Shown here piece after piece: positions 8,914 through 16,787 of a stretch of 64,000 nt of DNA. The notes under the pieces are model-generated. The model was given only the letters and a program-made list of their open reading frames with translations, was not told the origin of the DNA and made no database searches. Position 1 is the first letter of the stretch. The number at the start of each line of letters is the position of its first letter. The stretch spans positions 4,216,001 to 4,280,000 of the forward strand of contig NZ_CP031969.1 of NCBI RefSeq assembly GCF_003443735.1, in the 5' to 3' direction. The translations under genes were made by a program, and so were the position numbers. The DNA comes from Streptomyces sp. CC0208. GTDB lineage: Bacteria > Actinomycetota > Actinomycetes > Streptomycetales > Streptomycetaceae.

Positions 8914-8973
8914 GTTAGAAGTTATAACCGCCCGGGGGCGGGAGTGTCAATAACTTCAGTGATAACCTCTAAC
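8914..8973. promoter_or_regulatory. divergent TetR/MDR promoter with two related operator-like sites
   Basis: On the minus strand TTGACA (complement of 8945-8950) and TATAAC (complement of 8921-8926) are 18 nt apart, a near-consensus promoter for the oxidoreductase. GTTAGAAGTTATAAC (8914-8928) is an imperfect palindrome covering that -10. GTGATAACCTCTAAC (8959-8973) is an inverted copy, 13 of 15 bases, just before the TetR ATG. TAACCT at 8963-8968 ends six bases before that ATG and could be its -10. A TetR dimer on either site would block both promoters; that is inference. Confidence 0.75.
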
Positions 8974-8974
8974 C

Positions 8975-9643
8975 ATGGTGAACCCGGAAGCGAAGACCCC
9001 CCGCGAGCGCTATCGCGCCCAGGTGCGCACGGAGATCAAGGAACGCGCGTGGGAGCAGATCGCCACGGCGGGCGCGTCCGCGCTCTCCCTCAACGCGATC
9101 GCCAAGCAGCTGGGGATGAGCGGACCCGCGCTGTACCGGTACTACGCCGGCCGCGACGAGCTGATCACCGAGCTGGTCAGGGACGCGTACCGCAGCCTCG
9201 CCGACACCTTCCGCGCCGCCTCCGCCCGGCCCGGCGCCGACGTGACCGCGCTGGCGAGCGCCCTGCGTACCTGGGCACTGGAGGATCCCCAGCGCTACTT
9301 CCTCCTCTACGGCACGCCCGTCCCCGGCTATCACGCGCCCGACGACATCACCGCGATCGCGTCCGAGATCATGGCCGCGCTCCTGGACGCCTTCGCCGAG
9401 CTCCCGTCGAGCGGCACCGCGACAGCGTTCGACGCGCACCTCGAAGAGCACCGGGACTGGGCGGACGGCCACCCCGCCCCGGCCGCGACCCTGCACCGGG
9501 CCCTGACCTTCTGGACCCGGCTGCACGGCGCCCTGTCCTTGGAGCTCGCCGGTCACTTCACCGGGATGGGTTTCGACCCCGCGCGTTTCTACGCCGCCGA
9601 ACTGCACGAGCTGACCGGCCCGGAGGGTGACGACGGGATGTGA
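8975..9643 (+). CDS. TetR-family repressor
   Basis: A 222-aa regulator with an N-terminal helix-turn-helix (AWEQIATAGASALSLNAIAKQLGMSGPALYRYYAGRDELITELVRDAY, about residues 25-72) and a C-terminal ligand domain of the TetR_C type (WTRLHGALSLELAGHFTGMGFDP). There is no ribosome-binding site and an operator-like repeat abuts the ATG, suggesting a leaderless message. It probably represses itself and the divergent MDR gene. Confidence 0.9.
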   Translation: MVNPEAKTPRERYRAQVRTEIKERAWEQIATAGASALSLNAIAKQLGMSGPALYRYYAGRDELITELVRDAYRSLADTFRAASARPGADVTALASALRTWALEDPQRYFLLYGTPVPGYHAPDDITAIASEIMAALLDAFAELPSSGTATAFDAHLEEHRDWADGHPAPAATLHRALTFWTRLHGALSLELAGHFTGMGFDPARFYAAELHELTGPEGDDGM

Positions 9644-9893
9644 TGTTCATCGTGATCACGGAGTTTCGGGCCCCGGACCGCGGTGCCGCGCACCGACTCC
9701 GGTTTTCGCGGCGCAACTCCCGTCACCGGAGGTCACAGGGGGTGCGGCGGGTCCGCGCGGGAGGTAGGCCACGCCCAGGGGATCGCAATATCTGTGCCCA
9801 CTAAATGAGAAATAGCGCCGGGGCACGGCACGTATTCCCTGAACGCCGACCGGGTCGAAAATCATCGTCCGCGCAGGGCCGATCGCACCGTGC
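9644..9893. other. intergenic, no gene seen
   Basis: No convincing coding sequence. A 69-codon minus-strand frame has no ribosome-binding site or family resemblance. The stretch 9784-9816 is unusually A/T-rich for this chromosome. The csp promoter starts at its right end. Confidence 0.5.
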
Positions 9894-9927
9894 TACTGTC
9901 GATCTCAGTTGCAGGTGTGGTTGCCAG
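9894..9927 (+). promoter_or_regulatory. csp promoter -10 and 5'-leader motif, copy 1
   Basis: TACTGT at 9894-9899 is a good Streptomyces -10. Fourteen bases after its first base the motif GTTGCAGGTGTGGTTGCCAG begins (9908-9927), close to the predicted transcript start. The second csp gene has the same arrangement with 16 of 20 motif bases identical. This leaves a leader of about 110 nt before the csp ATG. No clear -35 was seen. Confidence 0.65.
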
Positions 9928-10014
9928 AAGGTTTATTTCCGACGGGTTAATCAGCACGGCGACACGGAATTCACGAAGGGTGGATTCCGAAACCGCCTCC
10001 GAAGGAGATATGAC

Positions 10015-10218
10015 ATGGCTACTGGCACCGTGAAGTGGTTCAACGCGGAAAAGGGCTTCGGCTTCATCGAGCAGGACGGCGGCGGCGCCGACGTCTTCGC
10101 CCACTACTCCAACATCGCCGCTCAGGGCTTCCGTGAGCTGCTCGAAGGCCAGAAGGTGTCCTTCGACATCGCGCAGGGCCAGAAGGGCCCGACGGCCGAG
10201 AACATCGTTCCCGCCTGA
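10015..10218 (+). CDS. CspA-family cold-shock protein (copy 1)
   Basis: A 67-aa single cold-shock domain with RNP1 (KGFGFIEQ) and RNP2 (VFAHYSNI), an RNA/ssDNA-binding chaperone. The frame is open well upstream, but AAGGAGA just before ATG 10015 and the family length fix the start. It is almost identical to the protein at 18829. A helicase gene follows after 177 nt. Confidence 0.95.
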   Translation: MATGTVKWFNAEKGFGFIEQDGGGADVFAHYSNIAAQGFRELLEGQKVSFDIAQGQKGPTAENIVPA

Positions 10219-10248
10219 TCACTGGCTTCGCCGCGCATATTTTTCGCA

Positions 10249-10282
10249 GCTGGGGCCCGCACCTAGGGGTGCGGGCCCCAGC
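10249..10282 (+). terminator. perfect 15-bp hairpin after csp copy 1
   Basis: GCTGGGGCCCGCACC (10249-10263), a 4-nt loop, and its exact complement (10268-10282). There is no T-run. It may be a terminator or processing site that lowers helicase expression relative to csp. The second csp gene has a related hairpin in the same place. Confidence 0.75.
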
Positions 10283-10360
10283 TCGCGCATTTCAGGGCGC
10301 ATCACCCATCGCCTTCGGTTCGTTCTCGCGATTCTCTGCGCCGCTCATCGGCTGCGTGAA

Positions 10361-10389
10361 TTCCTTGATACGCGCCGCATCAAGGAAGG
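10361..10389 (+). promoter_or_regulatory. hairpin sequestering the helicase ribosome-binding site, copy 1
   Basis: TTCCTTGAT (10361-10369) pairs perfectly with ATCAAGGAA (10379-10387) across a 9-nt loop. The right arm contains most of the AAGGAAGG ribosome-binding site (10382-10389) for ATG 10396. Copy 2 has the same design with a compensating T-A to C-G change. Confidence 0.7.
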
Positions 10390-10395
10390 TTTCGC

Positions 10396-11862
10396 ATGAA
10401 TCGCACACGCTCAAACCCCACCCGTGGCCGCTCCGGCGGTCCGAACCGTGGTTCCAGGACGCACGGAAACCGGCAGACCGTACAGGGCGAGTTCGCACCG
10501 CCCAGGACGATCACTCCCGCGTTGCCCGCGGTCGAGTCCTTCGCCGATCTCGCCATGCCCGCACAGCTGTTGGCCACGCTGGGCCATGAAGGCGTGACCG
10601 TGCCGTTCCCGATCCAGGCGGCCACGCTGCCGAACTCGCTGGCCGGCCGCGACGTCCTCGGCCGCGGTCGCACCGGCTCGGGCAAGACCCTGGCCTTCGG
10701 CCTCGCCGCACTGGCCCGTACGGCGGGGCGCCGTGCCGAGCCGCGGCAGCCGCTCGCCCTCGTCCTGGTCCCCACCCGTGAGCTCGCCCAGCAGGTCACC
10801 GACGCGCTCACCCCGTACGCCCGCTCCGTGAACCTGCGGCTGGCCACCGTCGTCGGCGGTATGTCCATCGGCAGGCAGGCCGGTGCGCTGCGCGCCGGGG
10901 TCGAGTTGGTCGTCGCGACGCCCGGGCGGCTCAAGGACCTCATCGACCGGGGCGACTGCCGGCTGAACGAGGTCGCCATCACCGTCCTCGACGAGGCCGA
11001 CCAGATGGCCGACATGGGCTTCATGCCGCAGGTCACCGCCCTGCTCGACCAGGTGCGTCCGGGCGGGCAGCGGATGCTCTTCTCGGCCACCCTGGACCGC
11101 AACGTCGACCGGCTGGTGCGGAGCTACCTGCACGACCCCGTCGTCCACTCGGTCGACCCCTCCGCGGGCGCGGTCACCACGATGGAGCACCACGTCCTCC
11201 ACGTGCACGACACGGACAAGAACCGGACGACCACCGAGATCGCCGCCCGCGACGGCCGGGTCATCATGTTCCTGGACACCAAGCACGCGGTGGACCGGCT
11301 GACCAAGCACCTGCTGAGCAGCGGCGTCCGCGCCGCGGCCCTGCACGGCGGCAAGTCCCAGCCGCAGCGCACGCGCACCCTCGCCCAGTTCAAGACCGGG
11401 CACGTGACCGTGCTGGTGGCGACCAACGTCGCGGCCCGCGGCATCCACGTCGACAACCTCGACCTGGTCGTCAACGTGGACCCGCCCACCGACCACAAGG
11501 ACTACCTGCACCGCGGCGGTCGTACGGCCCGCGCCGGCGAGTCCGGCAGCGTCGTCACCCTGGTGACCCCCGGCCAGCGTCGTGGCATGAACCGGCTGAT
11601 GATCTCGGCGGGCATCACCCCCCAGGTCGCCCAGGTGCGTTCGGGCGAGGCGGAGCTGAGCCGCATCACCGGGGCCCAGGCGCCTTCCGGCATCCCGGTC
11701 GTCATCACCTCGCCGCCGGCGGAACGGCCCCGCGGCGCGTCCTCCTCGTCCTCGTCCCGAGGCCGTCGTGGGCGCCGGGGCCAGGCGGGGCAGGGGCGCC
11801 CCGCAGGCGCCGCGGCCCGTCGCGGTGCGCCGCGGCGGACCGGCTTCGGCTCCGCCGCCTAG
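10396..11862 (+). CDS. DEAD-box RNA helicase (copy 1)
   Basis: A 488-aa ATP-dependent RNA helicase. Motifs in order: GRGRTGSGKT (I), PTRELAQQ (Ia), TPGRL (Ib), VLDEADQM (II), FSAT (III), TNVAARGIHVDNLD (V), HRGGRTARAG (VI). Both termini are basic and low-complexity; the C-terminal Arg/Gly-rich tail (about residue 440 on) is likely an RNA-binding extension. It sits behind a csp gene and a ribosome-binding-site hairpin, so a cold-shock role in unwinding structured mRNA or in ribosome assembly is likely. It is paralogous to the helicase at 19236. Confidence 0.95.
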   Translation: MNRTRSNPTRGRSGGPNRGSRTHGNRQTVQGEFAPPRTITPALPAVESFADLAMPAQLLATLGHEGVTVPFPIQAATLPNSLAGRDVLGRGRTGSGKTLAFGLAALARTAGRRAEPRQPLALVLVPTRELAQQVTDALTPYARSVNLRLATVVGGMSIGRQAGALRAGVELVVATPGRLKDLIDRGDCRLNEVAITVLDEADQMADMGFMPQVTALLDQVRPGGQRMLFSATLDRNVDRLVRSYLHDPVVHSVDPSAGAVTTMEHHVLHVHDTDKNRTTTEIAARDGRVIMFLDTKHAVDRLTKHLLSSGVRAAALHGGKSQPQRTRTLAQFKTGHVTVLVATNVAARGIHVDNLDLVVNVDPPTDHKDYLHRGGRTARAGESGSVVTLVTPGQRRGMNRLMISAGITPQVAQVRSGEAELSRITGAQAPSGIPVVITSPPAERPRGASSSSSSRGRRGRRGQAGQGRPAGAAARRGAPRRTGFGSAA

Positions 11863-11911
11863 GGCGGCCGTACCGATCGACCGACCCACCCCTTTCCCGT
11901 AGGAGGCACCC

Positions 11912-12160
11912 ATGACGCCGAGCCGGACGCCACACGTGGTCTTCGACAAGCAGGGGACCGGACCCCAGGTCAGTGACGACATGACGGTCGAGGTGGCGCT
12001 GTCCCTCATGGCCGGTGCCCGTGTCGATCACCTCGTCCTCTGCGACGACGACGAGCAGCGCACGGGCGTGGTCACCCTCGCCGGGCTCGCCGCTCTCCGG
12101 GACAGCACCTCCTACACGGACCGGCTCCGACTGCGGGACGTCCTCAGCCTCGCCGGCTGA
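11912..12160 (+). CDS. small CBS-domain-like protein
   Basis: An 82-aa protein resembling a single CBS motif (VSDDMTVEVALSLMAGARVDHLVLCDDDEQRTGVVTLAGLAAL). Such modules usually bind adenosyl ligands as dimers. GTAGGAGG precedes the ATG. It is 49 nt after the helicase stop and before a strong terminator, so it is probably the last gene of the cold-shock operon. Function unknown. Confidence 0.75.
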   Translation: MTPSRTPHVVFDKQGTGPQVSDDMTVEVALSLMAGARVDHLVLCDDDEQRTGVVTLAGLAALRDSTSYTDRLRLRDVLSLAG

Positions 12161-12192
12161 CCGTCCCGCCCCGGATCCACCCGCACAGGCCC

Positions 12193-12230
12193 GATGGGGC
12201 CCTGCCGACGCGCGTCGGCAGGGCCCCATC
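12193..12230 (+). terminator. 19-bp perfect palindromic terminator-like hairpin
   Basis: The 38 bases form a complete inverted repeat (arms beginning GATGGGGCCCTGCCGAC), ending the csp/helicase/CBS unit. No T-run follows, as is common in Streptomyces. Confidence 0.8.
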
Positions 12231-12568
12231 GTCGTATGCCCCGAACGTCAAAATCTCCTCTTGTCAGAGTAGACATTGACTCCTGACGCGATTACTGTTT
12301 CTCCCGTAGACATGATTCAGAGCAAGGACGGAGGAGCAGACGCCATCAGGATCGCCCGGGTTTTCGGCCCGGGTACCGCAAGACCCCGGAATGGATGGTG
12401 GTCCCCGGTCACGCAGTCGCGATCCCCGCACCCCTCCCGTCACCGGGCCGGGTAGCGGACACAGAAGGTCGGCGCAGCATGAGGGCCGACAGATGGTGTT
12501 GAATTCCCTTCGGGGCCCTGGTGCCGTACGGCATCGGGGCCCCTCGACGCGTTGCACAACGAGGTGAC
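12231..12568. other. intergenic leader of the MerR-like gene
   Basis: No gene seen. The segment 12248-12330 is A/T-richer than its surroundings and holds a direct repeat, GTAGACATTGA (12269-12279) and GTAGACATGA (12306-12315), 37 bases apart. These could be regulator or promoter elements for the gene at 12569. No clear -35/-10 pair was found. Confidence 0.35.
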
Positions 12569-12904
12569 ATGGCAGCAGATATTCCACTCGGCGATCGCCT
12601 GGACGACGACGACTACCCCGCGTACACGATGGGCCGGGCAGCAGAGATGCTCGGCACGACACCCGGCTTCCTCCGAGCCCTCGGCGAAGCCCGACTGATC
12701 ACACCCCTGCGCTCCGAAGGCGGACACCGCCGCTACTCCCGCTACCAACTACGCGTCGCCGCCCGCGCCCGCGAACTCGTCGACCGCGGCACCCCCATCG
12801 AAGCCGCCTGCCGCATCGTCATCCTCGAAGACCAACTCGAAGAAGCCCAACGCATCAACGCCGAATACCGCCGCGCCGCCAACGCCACACCCGGCCCCGC
12901 CTGA
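12569..12904 (+). CDS. MerR-like winged-helix regulator
   Basis: A 111-aa protein with a MerR N domain (YTMGRAAEMLGTTPGFLRALGEARLITPLRSEGGHRRYSRYQL, about residues 19-61) followed by helices that could form the dimer coiled coil. No effector domain. The start is ATG 12569 after GAGGTG rather than an upstream in-frame ATG. Small MerR proteins of this type are common in Streptomyces; target genes are unknown. Confidence 0.85.
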   Translation: MAADIPLGDRLDDDDYPAYTMGRAAEMLGTTPGFLRALGEARLITPLRSEGGHRRYSRYQLRVAARARELVDRGTPIEAACRIVILEDQLEEAQRINAEYRRAANATPGPA

Positions 12905-12976
12905 CCAGGCGAAGGCCGGGGGGCGGCCTGGCCCTCGTGCCCCTGAGCCTGCCCGGCACCGGCGGGCGGCAGGGTG

Positions 12977-13711
12977 TCACCAGGTGACGGCGTCGTCCAT
13001 CGACTGCTGCCAGTACGTGACCTTGAGGGCGTCGTCGACGTAGGTGCCCTGCGTGGGCAGCGAGGGGTGGGCGCCCTTGCCGACGCTCCCGTTGCCGGAG
13101 CGGCCCTGGAAGTACACGGTCAGGGTCTTCGCGGTGTAGCCGTTCGCGCCGCTGCCGTCGGTGGCGGCGAGGTTCACGGAGGCGTAGCCGGACTCGCCCG
13201 GCGCGAGCGTGACGACCGCCTGCGGCTGCGAGGCCTCGATGACCGGGGGCACGGCCTGCGCCTCGCCGAAGCGGACGACCGGATAGCCGTACAGGTAGCA
13301 GCTCTTGCTGCCGGTGTTGGTCACCGTGAGCAGCATGTGGTTCACGGGACGGGTCAGCGGGGCCGCGACCGTCCTGACGGTGGAGCCCTCGCAGGTGACC
13401 GGCCCTCCGGAGGAGGAGGGCGCCTTCGACACCGGGGTGCGCCGGGCGGAGGTCGCCGTGCCGCCCGTGGACCCGGCGCCGGCGCCGTAGGAACCCGTGC
13501 CGGCCGAGGAGCCCGTGGAGTCCGTGGAGGGCGACTGGTCCGTGGCGGCCGAGGGGGCCGGGGAGTGGGAGGCCGCGGCGGAACGGCTCGTATCGGCCAC
13601 GCGGCCCTCGTCCTGGGTGCCTGTCCCGTCGTTGCACGCGGTCAGCGAGAGCGCGGCGACGACGGTGGTCGCGGCGGCGGCGAGGAGACGGGTGCGGGAG
13701 ATGCTGGACAT
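12977..13711 (-). CDS. DUF4232-type lipoprotein
   Basis: A 244-aa protein with a lipobox (LSLTAC, lipidated C26), a Ser/Thr/Pro-rich linker to about residue 100, and a C-terminal DUF4232-like domain (TCEGSTVRTVAAPLTRPVNHMLLTVTNTGSKSCYLYGYPVVRF...). It is predicted to sit on the outer face of the membrane. GAAGGGG precedes the ATG. It is divergent, across 187 nt, from a membrane-anchored XRE protein. Function unknown. Confidence 0.82.
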   Translation of the reverse strand: MSSISRTRLLAAAATTVVAALSLTACNDGTGTQDEGRVADTSRSAAASHSPAPSAATDQSPSTDSTGSSAGTGSYGAGAGSTGGTATSARRTPVSKAPSSSGGPVTCEGSTVRTVAAPLTRPVNHMLLTVTNTGSKSCYLYGYPVVRFGEAQAVPPVIEASQPQAVVTLAPGESGYASVNLAATDGSGANGYTAKTLTVYFQGRSGNGSVGKGAHPSLPTQGTYVDDALKVTYWQQSMDDAVTW

Positions 13712-13898
13712 GGTGCTGTGCCCCTTCGGAGTTCGGGTGGCGGTGGTGATTGGATGACCGAAGCTTGTGAGGTGATCCGTCCCGACCGCCACGCTCAGCG
13801 GGCAGTTGGGGACACTGGAACGCCGAAATGGGCTCTGACCAGGGGGAACGCACTGACCCTGGAATGCGGGACCGGGACGCGGGGGTTGAGGGGAACGG

Positions 13899-15239
13899 GT
13901 GTCAGGGGCAACGGGGACCGAGCGGACCGAGGCGTTCGCACAGCTGCTGCGGGAGCTCAAGGACCGGTCGGGGCTGAGCTACGGGACGCTCGCCAAGCGT
14001 CTGCACATGAGTACGTCGACGCTGCACCGCTACTGCAACGGCACGGCGGTGCCGGTCGAGTACGCCCCGGTGGAGCGTCTCGCGCGGGTCTGCCGGGCCA
14101 CACCGCAGGAGCTGGTGGAGATGCACCGGCGCTGGATCCTGGCGGATGCGGAACGGGGGCGCAGGCCGGACCAGGGCGCGGCGAAGGGACCTGCCCAGGA
14201 GGCGGCTCCGGACGGCCCGGCCGGTCCGGAGGGGGTCGAGTCGGCCGGGGAGAACGACGAGGACCGCGAGCCGGTGATCACCGACAGGGCGGCCGAGGCG
14301 ACGCCGTCCCGTCACCGCTTCTGGCTCCGTCATCGCCGTACCGCGCTGATCGCCTCCGTCGTGGTGGTCGCCGCGCTGGGAGCCGGCACGTACGCCCTGC
14401 ACCCGACGACCGTCCGCGCCGGGGACACCTCGGTGCCGGCATCCACCGTCCCCCTGGACGCGGGCGCCTCTCGGCAGCCCTCCGCCGTCCCGTCCGCCGA
14501 CGGGAGCGGACACGAGCCGTCCGCGTCGGCCACCGGCTCGCCGACCGGGACCGCCGGGTCCGGGGGCGGACGGTCCGGCACCTCGAAAGGTGACGGCAAG
14601 CAGGAAGCGGGCCGGTCCACCGGCGACCGCGCCACCGACGCCGTACCGCTCACCGTCGGTGTCCGCCCCTACGTCTACGACAGTCCGTGCAGCCAGCACT
14701 TCCTCGTCGACAGCGATCCCGAGCAGGTCGGCCCGCCGGCGTCCGAGCAGGACGCGCCGCGCTGGGCCGCCGCGTACGGGGCGGTCTCCTCGGGCGAGCA
14801 GCGGATCGCGCTCACCGTTCAGGGCACCGGCGCGGAGACCGTCGTCCTGAACGCCCTGCACGTCCGCTTCCTCACCAAGAGCGCGCCGCTCGCCTGGAAC
14901 GACTACTCGATGGGCGTCGGCTGCGGAGGCGGTGTCGGCACCAAGACGTTCGACATCGACCTGGACAACGGCAACCCCAGGGTCACCGTGAAGAACGGCC
15001 AGCGCGACTTCCCGTACAAGGTCAGCGAGTCCGACCCGGAGGTCTTCTACGTCACCGCCCGCGCCAGGGCGCACGACGTGCGCTGGGACCTCAGCCTGGA
15101 CTGGTCCAGCGGCGGCCGCAGCGGCACCGTCCACATCGACGACGACGGCAGGCCGTTCCGCACCAGCGCCGACGTGGCCCGCCCGGGCTACGACTATCCG
15201 CTGGGCTCCAGCGAGTGGATCGCGCGGACGGGCGGCTGA
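13899..15239 (+). CDS. membrane-anchored XRE-type regulator with extracytoplasmic domain
   Basis: A 446-aa protein: cytoplasmic HTH (LLRELKDRSGLSYGTLAKRLHMSTSTLHRYCNGTAVP, about residues 15-55), acidic linker, one transmembrane helix (TALIASVVVVAALGAGTYAL), a long Ser/Gly/Pro linker, then a C-terminal domain with two cysteines (SPCSQHF, GVGCGGGVG). The start is GTG 13899 with GAGGGG upstream. The layout suggests a one-component transmembrane sensor. Its divergent lipoprotein partner might share its signal or promoter. Confidence 0.82.
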   Translation: MSGATGTERTEAFAQLLRELKDRSGLSYGTLAKRLHMSTSTLHRYCNGTAVPVEYAPVERLARVCRATPQELVEMHRRWILADAERGRRPDQGAAKGPAQEAAPDGPAGPEGVESAGENDEDREPVITDRAAEATPSRHRFWLRHRRTALIASVVVVAALGAGTYALHPTTVRAGDTSVPASTVPLDAGASRQPSAVPSADGSGHEPSASATGSPTGTAGSGGGRSGTSKGDGKQEAGRSTGDRATDAVPLTVGVRPYVYDSPCSQHFLVDSDPEQVGPPASEQDAPRWAAAYGAVSSGEQRIALTVQGTGAETVVLNALHVRFLTKSAPLAWNDYSMGVGCGGGVGTKTFDIDLDNGNPRVTVKNGQRDFPYKVSESDPEVFYVTARARAHDVRWDLSLDWSSGGRSGTVHIDDDGRPFRTSADVARPGYDYPLGSSEWIARTGG

Positions 15240-15258
15240 GCAGGGCGTACGCCGTGGT

Positions 15259-16626
15259 TCAGAGCAGTTCGGGCTGCGGCTGCGGTGCTCGCGTCGGCGC
15301 GGTTGCCGGCTCCCACCGGGCGACGGCCCGTGTGTAGCCGTAGATCACCGAGGCCATCGCCAGCAGGACAAGCGGTCCGGCCAGCCAGGGGTACTCGGCC
15401 ATCCGCACCGGCAGGAAGCGGTACGACACCAGGAGCGCGACGAAGACCGCCGTACCGTAGGCGGTCAGCCGGAGCCCGGCGCGGTCCCAGCCGCGGTCGA
15501 ACGAGCGCACGCCCGCCTCGATGGTGAGGGTGAACACCACACCGGCGACGAGGTCCACGCCGTAGTGGTAGCCGAAGCCCAGCGTGGCGCAGAGGGTGGC
15601 GATCAGCCAGAAGGTCCCCGCGTACCGCAGGAACCGGGGCCCCTTGCGGGAATGGATGAAGATCGCGGTGGCCCACGCCGTGTGCAGGCTGGGCATGCAG
15701 TTGCGGGGCGTGACCCCGTCGAACGGTATGGAGTGCGGGGCGGATATCGGTGGCGGTGTCTGCGGCCACAGGTTCGCCACCGCCCAGTGCCCGTCGCTCG
15801 GTATCTGCGGCGACCACAGGGCGATCGACGCCCAGTGGTCGGTACCGGTGCCGTACGCGAAGACCGGACCGACCACCGGGAAGATCATGTAGATCGCCGG
15901 TCCGAGCAGGCCGATCAGCAGGAAGGTGCGCACCAGGTGGTGGCGCGGGAAGCGGCGCTCCGCCGCCACGTGGCGCAGTTGGTACAGCGCGACGACCACC
16001 GCGGCCACCGCGAGCTGGCCGTAGATGGTGTCGAGGAAGTTGAAGCCGACCGCTCCGGTGGCCGTGACGAGCCGGCCCATCAGCCACGACGGGTTGCCCA
16101 GGGCGTGGTCGGCGTTCGCCAGGTACGGGTCGAGCACCAGCGGCCGGCTCTTCGCGGTGATGAGCAGCCAGGTGTCACCGGTCTTGCGGCCGGCCACCAG
16201 CAGCAGGCCCAGCCCGACGCCCTTCAGCAGCAGGACGCGTTCGGGGCCGGTGCGGCGGGTGAGGGCGATGACCGCGCAGCCCACGATCACCCACAGCGCG
16301 CCGTTGCCGAAGGGGTGGCCGTGGGTCACCTTGATGTCGCAGGCCCACCGGACCACCGCGATGACAAGGTCGATGCCGACCGCGGCACCGATCGCGAGGA
16401 ACCGCTGCCGCCAGCTGAGCACCACCATCATCAGGGCCAGGCCGGCGTACAGCAGGGGTCCCGACTTGGGCGGGTACACGAACTCGCGTATCTGAGTGCC
16501 GAGCGGTCCCGGCAGGCCGTAGCGATGCGCGGTGAGCTCCATCGCGACGAAGAACCCGAGGGCCACGACGGGCGCCACGGCCCAGAGTCTGGCCCGCGAA
16601 CGAATCTGCGGTGGCATTTCTATCAC
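15259..16626 (-). CDS. integral membrane PAP2-superfamily phosphatase/transferase
   Basis: A 455-aa protein with about ten hydrophobic segments. PAP2 motifs are in the C-terminal half: CMPSLHTAWA (motif C2) and GYHYGVDLVAG (motif C3, catalytic H and D). The size and motif layout resemble AUR1/inositol-phosphotransferase-like members. It probably acts on a phospho-lipid head group outside the membrane. Either GTG 16626 or ATG 16617 could be the start; neither has a strong ribosome-binding site. Confidence 0.82.
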   Translation of the reverse strand: MIEMPPQIRSRARLWAVAPVVALGFFVAMELTAHRYGLPGPLGTQIREFVYPPKSGPLLYAGLALMMVVLSWRQRFLAIGAAVGIDLVIAVVRWACDIKVTHGHPFGNGALWVIVGCAVIALTRRTGPERVLLLKGVGLGLLLVAGRKTGDTWLLITAKSRPLVLDPYLANADHALGNPSWLMGRLVTATGAVGFNFLDTIYGQLAVAAVVVALYQLRHVAAERRFPRHHLVRTFLLIGLLGPAIYMIFPVVGPVFAYGTGTDHWASIALWSPQIPSDGHWAVANLWPQTPPPISAPHSIPFDGVTPRNCMPSLHTAWATAIFIHSRKGPRFLRYAGTFWLIATLCATLGFGYHYGVDLVAGVVFTLTIEAGVRSFDRGWDRAGLRLTAYGTAVFVALLVSYRFLPVRMAEYPWLAGPLVLLAMASVIYGYTRAVARWEPATAPTRAPQPQPELL

Positions 16627-16787
16627 TTTCGGCCAATTTCACTAGATGCTCGTCAGAGAACCGCCCGTCCGACTGAGGAAGAGGGAGGGATCGCGGCCCG
16701 GGTTCCTGTGTCCCCCTGAGGAGCCCGGCTCACCGAAAATGCAGGGTATGACATGCGGCGGTAATCGAACACCGCGCGGTGTCCGCG

